From positions 1-46,889 of the forward strand of contig CAAFXE010000053.1 in NCBI GenBank assembly GCA_900766915.1: a stretch of 46,889 nt of DNA, given 5' to 3'. A model generated the notes under the pieces. That model saw only the letters and a program-made list of their open reading frames with translations. It made no database searches and was not told where the DNA came from. The number at the start of each line of letters is the position of its first letter. Within the stretch, counting starts at the first letter, position 1. Below are positions 14,250-23,374 of the stretch, piece by piece. Source of the stretch: Lachnospiraceae bacterium (GTDB taxonomy: Bacteria; Bacillota; Clostridia; Lachnospirales; Lachnospiraceae). The position numbers and the translations under genes are program-made.

Positions 14250-14963
14250 ATGAAAAAACAGGAATTTTTAGAGGGAATCCGTGACGGGATTCCCATTTGT
14301 CTTGGATATTTTTCCGTATCCATGGCCTTTGGTCTGACGGCGGTGCTCTCCGGAGTGCCGGTCTGGGCGGCAGTTGTCATTTCTCTGACGAATCTGACCA
14401 GTGCGGGACAGTTTGCAGGGATGAATCTTCTTGCGGCACAGGGACTTTTGGTGGAAATTGGCTTTACGACTCTGATCATCAACCTCAGGTATTTTCTGAT
14501 GTCCATCTCAGTGTCCCAGAAGGTGGAGGTGGGAATGACGATGAAGGAACGGCTGGCGGTATCCTTTGGAATTACAGATGAGATTTTTGCAGTATCTATG
14601 CAAAGAACGAAAGAACTGACCTCCGCTTATATGGCAGGACTCATCATTCTGCCTGTAGTGGGATGGACCGGAGGAACCTTTGTAGGAGCGGCAGCGACTT
14701 CCTTTATGCCGGAAGCACTTTCCCATGCACTGGGAATTGCCTTATATGGTATGTTCATTGCAGTCATCGTACCTCCTGCGAGAGAACATAAAAATGTACT
14801 GTTTACTGTGGTGGCTGCCATTGCAGCCAGCGTGGCGTGTACTTATCTTCCGGTAGTTAAAAACTTATCCGGAGGATGGAGAATCATATTGATTACCGTT
14901 GCAGTCTGTATTCTTGCGGCATGGCTGTTTCCGGTAGAAGAAAAGGAAGGTGAGCAGGATTGA
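14250..14963 (+). CDS. azlC: AzlC-type branched-chain amino acid exporter, large subunit
   Basis: A 237-aa membrane protein. The start EFLEGIRDGIPICLGYFSVS, then MAFGLTAVLSGVPVWAAVVI, the SAGQFAGMNLL segment, LRYFLMSISVSQKV and FGITDEIFAVS are diagnostic for AzlC, which with AzlD exports branched-chain or related amino acids. Length is normal for the family. GAGGAAAAA precedes the ATG. Its stop overlaps the TTG start of azlD by four bases, indicating translational coupling. Confidence 0.93.
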   Translation: MKKQEFLEGIRDGIPICLGYFSVSMAFGLTAVLSGVPVWAAVVISLTNLTSAGQFAGMNLLAAQGLLVEIGFTTLIINLRYFLMSISVSQKVEVGMTMKERLAVSFGITDEIFAVSMQRTKELTSAYMAGLIILPVVGWTGGTFVGAAATSFMPEALSHALGIALYGMFIAVIVPPAREHKNVLFTVVAAIAASVACTYLPVVKNLSGGWRIILITVAVCILAAWLFPVEEKEGEQD

Positions 14964-15271
14964 GTACAGGATATTTGATTGCGGGAATTGCCGTGATGGC
15001 GCTGGTGACCTATCTGGTAAGAGTACTTCCTATGGTAATCTTCCGAAAAAAAATTACAAATGTATGGGTGAAATCATTTTTGTATTATGTGCCTTATGCG
15101 GTGCTTTCAGCCATGACTTTTCCTGCAATTTTTACAAGCACGGGAAGTTACCCCAGTGCCGTTGCAGGCTGTGGAGCAGCTGTAGTTTTAGCTTATTTCA
15201 AAAAGGGACTTCTGACGGTAGCTGTGGGAGCAGCATCGGCAGTTTTTATCGTCCAGTTCATTGGCTTTTAG
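14960..15271 (+). CDS. azlD: AzlD-type branched-chain amino acid exporter, small subunit
   Basis: A 103-aa protein with four hydrophobic segments: an N-terminal IAGIAVMALVTYLVRVLPMV, then YYVPYAVLSAMTFPAIF, AVAGCGAAVVLAYF and VAVGAASAVFIVQFI. The TTG start overlaps the azlC stop, with GAAGGTGAG upstream. Family length is about 100 aa, so it is complete. It forms the membrane partner of AzlC. Confidence 0.9.
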   Translation: MSTGYLIAGIAVMALVTYLVRVLPMVIFRKKITNVWVKSFLYYVPYAVLSAMTFPAIFTSTGSYPSAVAGCGAAVVLAYFKKGLLTVAVGAASAVFIVQFIGF

Positions 15272-15287
15272 GCAGAAAGGAAAAAAG

Positions 15288-16217
15288 ATGGACTTTTTAT
15301 TAGCAATTATTTTACTGATCGTTGGTTTTGTCATGCTGATCAAGGGGGCAGACTGGTTTGTGGATGGGGCTGCCGGAATTGCAGCACGTTTTGGAATCCC
15401 ACAGCTGGTCATTGGTCTTACCATCGTGGCCATGGGTACCAGCGCACCGGAGGCAGCTGTCAGTATTACAGCAGCCCTTACCGGAAATGCCGGCATCACC
15501 ATTGGAAATGTGCTGGGAAGCAATATTTTAAATGTACTGCTGATTTTGGGAATCACCTCGGTAATTATTACGGTACCGGTACAAAAATCCACCGTAAAAT
15601 GGGAAATGCCCTTTATGCATGTGATTACCATTGTGCTGGCTTTTCTGGGCTTTACCGGAGGCAGGATCGAACGCTGGGAAGGCATGGTTTTGTGGATCTT
15701 CTTTTTCATCTATTTTGTCTATCTTTTCCGGATGGCAAAGCAGGGAACTGAAGAGGAGGAGGAAGAAATGCATCCCCTGTGGCAGCAGCTTCTCATGCTG
15801 CTGGTTGGTATTGCATGTATTGTTATTGGCAGTGATCTTACCGTAGACAATGCAACGATTATTGCGGCAAAGCTTGGTATGGATGATCGTCTCATTGGTT
15901 TGACAATTGTGGCATTCGGTACATCCCTGCCGGAGCTTGTAACCTCCGTAACTGCTGCAAAGAAGGGAAAGGCCGATATTGCTATCGGAAATATTGTTGG
16001 AAGCAATGTGTTTAATATTTTATTTGTGGTAGGTACCACAGCACTCATCACTCCGGTTGCTTTTAAGACAGGATTTATTGTGGACAGTGCGGTAACCTTA
16101 GCAGCAGGTCTTTTCTTATGGATTGCGGTGATGAAGGAAAATAAATTAAAACGTCCTGCCGGGGTTGTCATGCTGCTTGGTTATGCCTTATACTTTATAT
16201 ATCTTTTAATCGGCTAA
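15288..16217 (+). CDS. CaCA-family calcium/sodium antiporter
   Basis: A 309-aa membrane protein with the two inverted alpha repeats typical of K+-independent Ca2+/Na+ exchangers of the YrbG group: VIGLTIVAMGTSAPEAAVSI with GNVLGSNILN, and LIGLTIVAFGTSLPELVTSV with GNIVGSNVFN. About ten transmembrane helices are separated by an acidic loop (GTEEEEEEMHP). The ATG at 15288 with GAAAGGA upstream is preferred over a TTG at 15261 that overlaps azlD. It is probably in one operon with azlCD and the glycosyltransferase gene 15 bases downstream. Confidence 0.92.
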   Translation: MDFLLAIILLIVGFVMLIKGADWFVDGAAGIAARFGIPQLVIGLTIVAMGTSAPEAAVSITAALTGNAGITIGNVLGSNILNVLLILGITSVIITVPVQKSTVKWEMPFMHVITIVLAFLGFTGGRIERWEGMVLWIFFFIYFVYLFRMAKQGTEEEEEEMHPLWQQLLMLLVGIACIVIGSDLTVDNATIIAAKLGMDDRLIGLTIVAFGTSLPELVTSVTAAKKGKADIAIGNIVGSNVFNILFVVGTTALITPVAFKTGFIVDSAVTLAAGLFLWIAVMKENKLKRPAGVVMLLGYALYFIYLLIG

Positions 16218-16232
16218 AGGAAGTGTTAGAAA

Positions 16233-17555
16233 ATGAATCCAAAGGTGAGTGTGATCATTCCCATTTATAATGCGGAGAAATATTTAAGACGATGTGTAGA
16301 CAGTGTGTTAAAGCAGGATTTTGAAGATTTTGAACTTCTGCTGGTAGATGACGGAAGTAAGGATTTATCCGGCAATATCTGCGATGAATATGCAAAACAG
16401 GATGCAAGAGTCCGTGTGATCCATAAGGAAAATTCCGGAGTGTCTGACAGCAGAAACCTGGCGATTTCCAAAGCGCGGGGAGAATATCTTCAGTTTATGG
16501 ACAGTGATGACTGGATCACGCCGGATGCTACCGGACTTTTGGTGCGCTCTGCCATGGAAAATGATTGTGATCTTGTGATTGCAGATTTTTATCGTGTCAT
16601 CGGGGAACGTCTGGCACATAAAGGCGATATCCGGGAGGAAGGTGTCATGAGCCGCGAGGAATTTGCCCTGCAGATGATGGAAAAGCCGGCAGATTTTTAT
16701 TACGGGGTTCTCTGGAACAAGCTGTATCGAAGAGATATTATAAAGAATAATGGTCTTTCCATGGACAAGGATATCAGCTGGTGCGAGGATTTTATTTTTA
16801 ATATGGAATATATCCGCCATGTAAAAAATGTCTATGCACTTCGGGTACCTGTTTATTATTATGTGAAAACTCCGGGTTCTTTAGCGTCTCAGGGAACCAG
16901 TATTTCCAAGACGATCCGGATGAAGAAAATGGTGTTCAAATGCTACAATGATTTCTATAAGGATGTGTTTGAGGAAGAGGATTATGAAAAGATCCGGCTG
17001 CAGGTTTATCGTTTTCTCATAGATGCTGCCGGTGACGGTTCCGTAGGCCCGACCATTTTGCCAAGCAGCATGAAGCTGGGAGATGAGAGAATTTCCTTAA
17101 GCTTAAGTGTCAGGGAAGGAGATGGAATTCTCTTTGATGCTTATCGGGAAAGCAGGCTTTTGGACCGCTATCTGGAAACAGTGGCTATCAAATATGAGCT
17201 GGCTTTTGAGGATGTGAAGCTGATGTTTTATCTTAGCCAAAACGATGAAGCGTGTACCATGGAAGAAATGTCTGAGATCACCAGAATTTCCAAGATCAAG
17301 CTCATAGCTTCCGCCCAGAAACTGATCCTTAAAAAATACCTGAAGCTGAAAGATCCGCAGGAACTGGAAAAGAAGAAAGAAAAGGATAAAATGGAGTATG
17401 AAATCTTAAAGGAGGCAGAGCCTGTGATATCAGATTTGTTAGCAGCCAAGACTTCTTATCTGCAGATCAAGTATTCCGGTCTTTCCGAAGAAGAGATTGA
17501 ACAGTATGAAATGATCTCAGAGAAAATCCGGGGGAATATTCAGAAAACATTTTAA
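16233..17555 (+). CDS. Family 2 glycosyltransferase with fused helix-turn-helix-like tail
   Basis: A 440-aa protein. Residues 1 to about 110 are a GT-A (GT2) domain: VSVIIPIYNAEKYLRRCVDS, LLLVDDGSKDLSG, ENSGVSDSRN and the DSDD metal-binding motif (FMDSDDW). CEDFIFNMEYI near residue 190 is also typical. GT2 enzymes of this kind move a sugar from a nucleotide donor to a glycan or lipid acceptor. From about residue 290 the sequence leaves the family and becomes helical, including FYLSQNDEACTMEEMSEITR, then ISKIKLIASAQKLILKKYLK, which looks like a MarR-type winged helix, and a charged coiled coil (EKKKEKDKMEYEI). The fusion is unusual; the tail may sense or regulate rather than catalyse. GGAAGTG precedes the ATG. 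No membrane segment is visible. Confidence 0.85.
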   Translation: MNPKVSVIIPIYNAEKYLRRCVDSVLKQDFEDFELLLVDDGSKDLSGNICDEYAKQDARVRVIHKENSGVSDSRNLAISKARGEYLQFMDSDDWITPDATGLLVRSAMENDCDLVIADFYRVIGERLAHKGDIREEGVMSREEFALQMMEKPADFYYGVLWNKLYRRDIIKNNGLSMDKDISWCEDFIFNMEYIRHVKNVYALRVPVYYYVKTPGSLASQGTSISKTIRMKKMVFKCYNDFYKDVFEEEDYEKIRLQVYRFLIDAAGDGSVGPTILPSSMKLGDERISLSLSVREGDGILFDAYRESRLLDRYLETVAIKYELAFEDVKLMFYLSQNDEACTMEEMSEITRISKIKLIASAQKLILKKYLKLKDPQELEKKKEKDKMEYEILKEAEPVISDLLAAKTSYLQIKYSGLSEEEIEQYEMISEKIRGNIQKTF

Positions 17556-17572
17556 CGGATTCGTAAACATAA

Positions 17573-17607
17573 AAAACAGGATGGTTCCTTTGGAGCCATC
17601 CTGTTTT
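17573..17607 (+). terminator. Bidirectional-looking terminator between glycosyltransferase gene and carB
   Basis: AAAACAGGATGG and CCATCCTGTTTT form a 12-bp stem with A and T runs on both sides, so it can act in both directions. Confidence 0.85.
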
Positions 17608-17617
17608 CTTAAATCAA

Positions 17618-17643
17618 GTAACCGCCCACTTCCGGGCGGTTAC
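17618..17643 (-). terminator. Hairpin downstream of carB
   Basis: GTAACCGCCC and GGGCGGTTAC pair perfectly (10 bp) around a 6-nt loop. On the minus strand it is followed by TTGATTT, fitting a carB terminator. Confidence 0.55.
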
Positions 17644-17654
17644 AATAGCTCATG

Positions 17655-17689
17655 ACACTAGAAAGATCGCAGAGCGTGCTTTCTAGTGT
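17655..17689. terminator. Hairpin at the carB stop
   Basis: ACACTAGAAAG (17655-17665) and CTTTCTAGTGT (17679-17689). The T run lies on the plus-strand side. Part of the loop and right arm (AGCGTGCTTTCTAGTG) also appears, with one extra T, at 4093-4109 in the repeat RNA. Confidence 0.55.
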
Positions 17690-17690
17690 T

Positions 17691-20600
17691 TTATTTATCG
17701 TGAATCTCGCTGTGTAATTCCTGTAAGGATTTGACACCGCTGCTTCCGTGTTTTTTAAGATATGCGATACCTTCTGCAGTTGCTTTTGCGGCTGCGATGG
17801 TAGTCATGTAAGGAATCTTGCCCTTGATTGCTGCTTTACGTAAGTAGCTGTCATCGTTGACACTGTCCTTGCCGATCGGGGAGTTGATGATGAGATCAAC
17901 CTTACCGTTGGTAATGATGTCCAGTGTGTTTGGACGTCCTTCAGAAAGTTTTTTGATCTTTTCTGCCGGGATGCCTGCAGCTGTAATGAGATCGCAGGTG
18001 TTTCCTGTAGCAACGATCTTAAAGCCATTGTCGTGGAACATCTGAGCAACTTCCACAACTTCTGCTTTATCTTTTCTGTTTACGGAGATTAGTACAGTTC
18101 CCTCTAACGGCAGCTTGGACTGGGTAGCTTCCTGTGCTTTGAAGAATGCTTCACCGTAGGAAGAAGATAATCCTAATACTTCACCGGTAGAACGCATTTC
18201 CGGTCCTAAAATCGGGTCAACTTCCTGGAACATATTGAATGGGAAGACAGCTTCCTTCACACCATAGTTTGGAATTACCTGTTCTTTTAATTCCGGAACC
18301 GGTGATGGCTTTCCTGTCAGCTCAGAGGTAATGATCTCTGTTGCCAGCGGAACCATGCGGATGTTACATACCTTGGATACCAGCGGTACGGTACGGGATG
18401 CTCTTGGGTTTGCTTCCAGTACATATACCTTGCCGTTTTCGATGGCATACTGCATGTTCATAAGACCTTTGACATGCATTTCTTCCGCAATTTTGCGTGT
18501 ATATTCTTTGATAGTCTTTACATTTTCTTCCGAAATGTGTACGGATGGAAGGATACATGCGGAGTCACCGGAGTGAACACCTGCAAGCTCAATGTGCTCC
18601 ATAACAGCCGGTACAAATGCATGGGTACCGTCGCTGATGGCATCTGCTTCACATTCCAGAGCGTGATTTAAGAAGCGGTCGATGAGGATCGGTCTGTCCG
18701 GAGTTACACCAACAGCAGCATTCATATACTGTGTCAGTGATTCTTCATCATAAACAACTTCCATACCACGTCCGCCAAGAACGTAGGAAGGACGAACCAT
18801 GACCGGGTAACCGATTTTGTTTGCGATTTCAATGGCCTCTGCTACGTTGACGGCCATTCCTGATTCAGGCATTGGAATTTCCAGTTTATCCATCATTGCA
18901 CGGAACAGGTCACGGTCTTCTGCCAAATCGATGACTGCAGGAGAAGTACCTAAGATCTTCACGCCGTTCTTTTCCAGGTCAGCAGCAAGGTTTAATGGAG
19001 TCTGACCACCAAACTGAGCGATAACACCAACCGGTTTTTCCTTCTTGTAGATGCTAAGAACATCTTCCAGAGTTAATGGCTCGAAGTATAATTTATCAGA
19101 GGTATCGTAGTCTGTAGAAACAGTTTCAGGATTACAGTTTACGATGATCGTTTCAAAGCCTAATTTCTTAAGTGCCAGAGCTGCATGTACACAGCAGTAG
19201 TCGAATTCAATACCCTGACCGATACGGTTCGGGCCGCCGCCTAAGATCATTACCTTTGGCTTGTCTTCGGATACCGGGTTCTTATCCTCTGCATTGTAGG
19301 TAGAGTAGTAGTAAGCACTGTTTTCTGTACCACTTACGTGGACACCTTCCCAAGCTTCTTCTACGCCAAGTTCGATACGTTTGTTTCGGATATCCTCTTC
19401 CGGAATCTCAAGGATCTGGCTTAAGTATTTATCAGAGAAGCCATTCTTCTTGGCAGAAATCAATGCTTCATCTGTCGGAAGACTGCCTTTGAATTTCATT
19501 AAAGCTTCTTCCTCTTCTACCAGTTCTCTCATCTGCTGGATGAAGTAATGTTTTACTTTGGTAAGCTCGAAGATCTCATCATTGGTGGCACCTTTACGAA
19601 TCGATTCATACATAATGAAGTGGCGCTCGCTGGATGGTGTAATGAGCATCTTTAAGAGCTGTTCTTTGGATAAGCTGTCAAAGTTCTTGGCATGTCCAAG
19701 ACCATAGCGTCCTGTCTCCAGGCTTCGGATCGCTTTCTGGAAGGCTTCCTTATAGGTCTTGCCAATACTCATGACTTCACCTACGGCTCTCATCTGAGTA
19801 CCAAGCTTGTCCTCCACGCCTTTGAATTTTTCAAATGCCCAACGGGCAAATTTGATGACTACATAATCACCGTCCGGAACATATTTATCCAGTGTGCCGT
19901 ATTTACCGCATGGAATATCTTTTAAAGTAAGCCCTGCAGCCAACATTGCGGATACCAAAGCAATTGGGAAACCGGTTGCTTTGGAAGCAAGAGCTGAAGA
20001 ACGGGAGGTTCTTGGGTTGATTTCAATAACGATGACACGGTCTGTCACAGGATCATGAGCAAACTGTACGTTGGTTCCGCCGATAACACCGACAGAGTCT
20101 ACAATCTTAAATGCCTGTTCTTTTAAACGATCCTGGCATTCCTGGGAGATTGTAAGCATTGGTGCGGAACAGAAAGAATCACCGGTGTGAACTCCTAACG
20201 GGTCAATGTTTTCAATGAAACATACGGTGATCATGTTACCTTCGCAGTCACGAACAACTTCAACCTCTAATTCTTCCCAGCCTAAGATGGATTCTTCTAC
20301 GAGAACCTGTCCTACAAGGCTGGCCTGAAGTCCACGGGCACAGACAACCTTTAATTCTTCTTTATTATAAACGAGACCACCGCCTTCGCCGCCCATGGTG
20401 TAAGCAGGACGAAGTACAACCGGATAGTTCAGCTTGTCGGCAATGGCAAGAGCCTCGTCAACGCTGTAAGCAACTTCACTGCGGGCCATTTCGATACCGA
20501 GCTGGTTCATTGTTTTCTTAAACTCAATACGGTCCTCGCCACGTTCGATGGCATCTACCTGAACACCGATTACCTTTACATTATATTTATCTAAAATACC

Positions 20601-20915
20601 GGCTTTGTATAATTCGGAGCTTAAGTTTAATGCAGACTGTCCACCAAGGTTTGGAAGAAGTGCATCCGGACGTTCTTTTGCAATGATCTGTTCCAATCGA
20701 TCCACATTCAGCGGTTCAATGTAAGTTACATCAGCAGTTTCCGGGTCTGTCATGATAGTAGCAGGGTTTGAATTGACCAGCACGATTTCGTAGCCAAGCT
20801 TACGAAGAGCTTTACATGCCTGGGTGCCGGAATAGTCAAATTCACAAGCCTGTCCGATGATAATTGGACCGGAACCGATGATCATTACCTTATTTATATC
20901 TGTTCTTTTTGGCAT
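17691..20915 (-). CDS. carB: Carbamoyl-phosphate synthase large subunit
   Basis: A 1074-aa cytosolic enzyme that joins ammonia, bicarbonate and two ATP into carbamoyl phosphate for pyrimidine and arginine synthesis. Both ATP-grasp halves are present: KVMIIGSGPIIIGQACEFDY at the N-terminus and KVMILGGGPNRIGQGIEFDY near residue 550. Each half has its GGEGGG / GGRGMEV loop and an EINPRTSRSSALASKATGFP or EANPRASRTVPL signature. The C-terminal MGS-like allosteric domain (GFKIVATGNTCDLI, then IINSPIGKDSVNDD) is intact. ATG 20915 (MPKRTD) is chosen because GGAGG lies 9 bases upstream; an ATG at 20921 is too close. The small subunit gene carA is not in the window, so carB stands alone behind its own promoter, divergent from the sulfur genes. 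Confidence 0.97.
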   Translation of the reverse strand: MPKRTDINKVMIIGSGPIIIGQACEFDYSGTQACKALRKLGYEIVLVNSNPATIMTDPETADVTYIEPLNVDRLEQIIAKERPDALLPNLGGQSALNLSSELYKAGILDKYNVKVIGVQVDAIERGEDRIEFKKTMNQLGIEMARSEVAYSVDEALAIADKLNYPVVLRPAYTMGGEGGGLVYNKEELKVVCARGLQASLVGQVLVEESILGWEELEVEVVRDCEGNMITVCFIENIDPLGVHTGDSFCSAPMLTISQECQDRLKEQAFKIVDSVGVIGGTNVQFAHDPVTDRVIVIEINPRTSRSSALASKATGFPIALVSAMLAAGLTLKDIPCGKYGTLDKYVPDGDYVVIKFARWAFEKFKGVEDKLGTQMRAVGEVMSIGKTYKEAFQKAIRSLETGRYGLGHAKNFDSLSKEQLLKMLITPSSERHFIMYESIRKGATNDEIFELTKVKHYFIQQMRELVEEEEALMKFKGSLPTDEALISAKKNGFSDKYLSQILEIPEEDIRNKRIELGVEEAWEGVHVSGTENSAYYYSTYNAEDKNPVSEDKPKVMILGGGPNRIGQGIEFDYCCVHAALALKKLGFETIIVNCNPETVSTDYDTSDKLYFEPLTLEDVLSIYKKEKPVGVIAQFGGQTPLNLAADLEKNGVKILGTSPAVIDLAEDRDLFRAMMDKLEIPMPESGMAVNVAEAIEIANKIGYPVMVRPSYVLGGRGMEVVYDEESLTQYMNAAVGVTPDRPILIDRFLNHALECEADAISDGTHAFVPAVMEHIELAGVHSGDSACILPSVHISEENVKTIKEYTRKIAEEMHVKGLMNMQYAIENGKVYVLEANPRASRTVPLVSKVCNIRMVPLATEIITSELTGKPSPVPELKEQVIPNYGVKEAVFPFNMFQEVDPILGPEMRSTGEVLGLSSSYGEAFFKAQEATQSKLPLEGTVLISVNRKDKAEVVEVAQMFHDNGFKIVATGNTCDLITAAGIPAEKIKKLSEGRPNTLDIITNGKVDLIINSPIGKDSVNDDSYLRKAAIKGKIPYMTTIAAAKATAEGIAYLKKHGSSGVKSLQELHSEIHDK

Positions 20916-20948
20916 AACCATAATCCTCCACATTGTTTTTCAAACTAT

Positions 20949-20976
20949 ATTATAATACAAACTATAAAACTTACAA
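20949..20976 (-). promoter_or_regulatory. Promoter of carB
   Basis: On the minus strand TTGTAA (20976-20971), a 16-base spacer and TATAAT (20954-20949), located 34 bases before the carB start codon. Confidence 0.65.
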
Positions 20977-21003
20977 GAAATTTTTTGATATTTTTCCAAA
21001 AGA

Positions 21004-21024
21004 GTTATAGGTTATAGCTATAAC
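21004..21024. promoter_or_regulatory. Palindromic operator, possibly LysR-type
   Basis: GTTATAG followed directly by GTTATAGCTATAAC, a perfect 14-bp palindrome at 21011-21024. It lies upstream of the promoter of the sulfhydrylase/LysR/cysK cluster. The T-rich/A-rich dyad fits a LysR-type site for the regulator encoded in the cluster; this is inference. Confidence 0.45.
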
Positions 21025-21044
21025 TAGATATTGAACACATGTAT

Positions 21045-21073
21045 TAGACTTGAACTAAACGCTGTGCTATGAT
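21045..21073 (+). promoter_or_regulatory. Probable promoter of the sulfur-assimilation cluster
   Basis: TAGACT (21045-21050), 17 bases, then TATGAT (21068-21073). The weak -35 fits activator dependence. Its predicted start point is downstream of the ATG at 21069, supporting the later start of the enzyme. Confidence 0.4.
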
Positions 21074-21125
21074 TACCTCAACAAATCAAGAGGAGTGCAG
21101 CACAGGCTGCAGAAATGAGGTCATT

Positions 21126-22436
21126 ATGGGAAAGAAAACAAGAGAAGAAAGAAATTTAAAATTTGAAACATTACAGTTACACGTTGGACAGGAACAGCCG
21201 GATCCGGTGACAGATGCAAGAGCAGTTCCGATTTATCAGACTTCATCTTATGTATTTAGAAACTGCGAACATGCAGCAGCAAGATTCGGTTTAAGTGATG
21301 CGGGAAATATTTATGGAAGACTGACAAATCCCACAGAAGATGTATTTGAAAAGAGAATTGCAGCTTTGGAAGGCGGTGTGGCAGCCCTGGCAGTTGCATC
21401 CGGTGCAGCAGCTATTTCCTACACCTTTCAAAACCTGGCAAAAGCAGGGGAACATATTGTAGCAGCCAAAAATATTTATGGTGGAACCTATAACCTTCTT
21501 GCACATACATTGCCGGAATATGGTATTACAGCAACCTTCGTGGATCCATTTAACTATGAAGAGGTAGAAGGAGCCATTCAGGAAAATACAAAGGCGGTCT
21601 TCATCGAGACTCTGGGAAATCCAAATTCCGATGTAGTAGATATTGAAAAAATTGCAGAAATTGCCCATGCACATCAGATTCCGTTGGTAATCGACAATAC
21701 CTTTGCAACACCTTACCTGGTAAGACCCATTGAGTACGGAGCAGACATTGTGGTTCATTCCGCTACGAAATTTATCGGCGGACACGGAACAACCATTGGC
21801 GGTGTCATTGTTGACAGCGGTAAATTCGACTGGGAAGCAAGCGGAAAATTCCCGTCACTGACAGAACCGAACCCAAGCTACCACGGCATCAGCTTCACCA
21901 AAGCAGTGGGAGCAGCAGCTTTTGTAACAAAGATCCGTGCCATTCTTCTTCGTGATACGGGCGCAACACTTTCTCCGTTCCATGCATTTTTCTTCCTGCA
22001 GGGACTGGAAACTTTATCCTTAAGAGTGGAAAGACATGTTCAAAATGCATTAAAGGTGGTAGAATACTTAAATAATCATCCGCTGGTAGAAAAGGTAAAT
22101 CATCCGTCAGTTTCCAAAGATCCGAAGCAGAAAGAGCTTTATCAGAAATATTTCCCCAATGGAGGCGGTTCCATCTTTACCTTTGAAATTAAGGGAAGTG
22201 CCAGGGAAGCAAAGGAATTTATTGACAACCTGGAGCTTTTCTCTTTGCTGGCCAATGTGGCAGATGTAAAATCCCTGGTGATCCATCCGGCATCCACTAC
22301 CCATTCCCAGTTAAATGAACAAGAGCTTGCAGAGCAGGGTATCAAGCCAAATACTATCAGACTTTCCATCGGAACGGAAAATGTGGATGATATCATTGAA
22401 GATTTAGAGGAAGCTTTTAAAACAATTTCCGAATAA
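21126..22436 (+). CDS. O-acetylhomoserine sulfhydrylase (PLP-dependent)
   Basis: A 436-aa Cys/Met-metabolism enzyme that makes homocysteine from O-acetylhomoserine and sulfide. LKFETLQLHVGQEQPDPVTD, then AVPIYQTSSYVFRNCEHAAA, GRLTNPTEDVFEKRIAALEG and VASGAAAISYTF are typical of the MetY group; VHSATKFIGGHGTTIGGVIV contains the PLP-binding lysine. HPASTTHSQL and RLSIGTENVDDI close the domain. ATG 21126 with TGAGG upstream is preferred; an in-frame ATG at 21069 adds a cysteine-rich leader of 19 residues but overlaps the likely promoter. It is followed directly by a LysR regulator and cysteine synthase, giving a sulfur-assimilation operon. Confidence 0.93.
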   Translation: MGKKTREERNLKFETLQLHVGQEQPDPVTDARAVPIYQTSSYVFRNCEHAAARFGLSDAGNIYGRLTNPTEDVFEKRIAALEGGVAALAVASGAAAISYTFQNLAKAGEHIVAAKNIYGGTYNLLAHTLPEYGITATFVDPFNYEEVEGAIQENTKAVFIETLGNPNSDVVDIEKIAEIAHAHQIPLVIDNTFATPYLVRPIEYGADIVVHSATKFIGGHGTTIGGVIVDSGKFDWEASGKFPSLTEPNPSYHGISFTKAVGAAAFVTKIRAILLRDTGATLSPFHAFFFLQGLETLSLRVERHVQNALKVVEYLNNHPLVEKVNHPSVSKDPKQKELYQKYFPNGGGSIFTFEIKGSAREAKEFIDNLELFSLLANVADVKSLVIHPASTTHSQLNEQELAEQGIKPNTIRLSIGTENVDDIIEDLEEAFKTISE

Positions 22437-22445
22437 GGAGTGCAA

Positions 22446-23357
22446 ATGACACTGACACAGTTACGTTATGTGGTGGCGGTAGCAGGGGAGCGGTCCATGA
22501 ATGAGGCAGCCAAAAAGCTGTTCATTTCCCAGCCCAGTCTCTCAGCTGCCGTTAGGGAGCTTGAAACCGAAATCGGTATCGAAATATTTCGAAGAACCGG
22601 CAGAGGCATCATGCTGACACCGGAAGGTGAAGAATTTATCGGTTATGCCAGACAGGTCACAGAGCAATGCCAGCTCATTGAAACAAAATACGTCCAGAAG
22701 GAGAGTATAAGACGCAAGTTTGGGGTCTCCATGCAGCATTACACCTTCGCCGTCAATGCCTTCGTGGAAATGGTAAAGCAGTTTGGTATGGAAAAATATG
22801 AGTTTGCCGTTCGGGAAACCAAGACCTATGAGGTGATTGAGGATGTTAAAAATTTCAAAAGTGAGATCGGCATTTTATACTTAAATGAATTTAACAGCAA
22901 GGTGCTGAATAAATTGTTTGCAGAGTATGACCTGGAATTTCAGGAGATCTTAAGGTGCAGCATTTATGTGTATCTCTGGAAAGGCCATCCACTTGCCATA
23001 AAACAGGAGATCACCCTGGAGGAACTGGAGGATTACCCCTGCCTTTCCTTTGAGCAGGGCAATTACAACTCCTTTTACTTTGCAGAAGAGGTCTTAAGTA
23101 ACTATCAGTATAAGCAGCTGATTAAGGCCAATGACCGGGCAACCCTTCTGAACCTGATGGTGGGGTTAAATGGATACACCCTATGTTCCGGCATTATCTG
23201 TGAGGAATTAAACGGCTCCGACTACTGTGCGGTGAAATTAAAATCCGATGAGAAAATGTCCATCGGCTACTTAAAGCGAAAGGGCATTGCCCTAAGTGAA
23301 CTGGGGCAGAAATATATTGAAGAACTTTCAAAGTATAAAGACAAAGCATTAGGATAA
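22446..23357 (+). CDS. LysR-family transcriptional regulator of the sulfur cluster
   Basis: A 303-aa regulator. The N-terminal winged helix is canonical: MTLTQLRYVVAVAGERSMNE, AAKKLFISQPSLSAAVRELE and LFRRTGRG-like EIFRRTGRGIMLTPEG. A substrate-binding-like effector domain follows. AAGGAG (22434-22439) sits 6 bases before ATG 22446; a GTG at 22440 would abut it. Lying between the sulfhydrylase and cysK genes with tiny gaps, it likely controls both in response to a sulfur-related signal, as CysB/CmbR-type regulators do. The palindrome at 21011 is its candidate binding site. Confidence 0.92.
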   Translation: MTLTQLRYVVAVAGERSMNEAAKKLFISQPSLSAAVRELETEIGIEIFRRTGRGIMLTPEGEEFIGYARQVTEQCQLIETKYVQKESIRRKFGVSMQHYTFAVNAFVEMVKQFGMEKYEFAVRETKTYEVIEDVKNFKSEIGILYLNEFNSKVLNKLFAEYDLEFQEILRCSIYVYLWKGHPLAIKQEITLEELEDYPCLSFEQGNYNSFYFAEEVLSNYQYKQLIKANDRATLLNLMVGLNGYTLCSGIICEELNGSDYCAVKLKSDEKMSIGYLKRKGIALSELGQKYIEELSKYKDKALG

Positions 23358-23374
23358 ATGAGGAGGAATTTGTC

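Noticed and set aside
20940..21125. SAM or other riboswitch before the sulfur genes
   Set aside because: The leader is short and lacks the nested helices and terminator of known sulfur riboswitches; a palindromic operator fits better.
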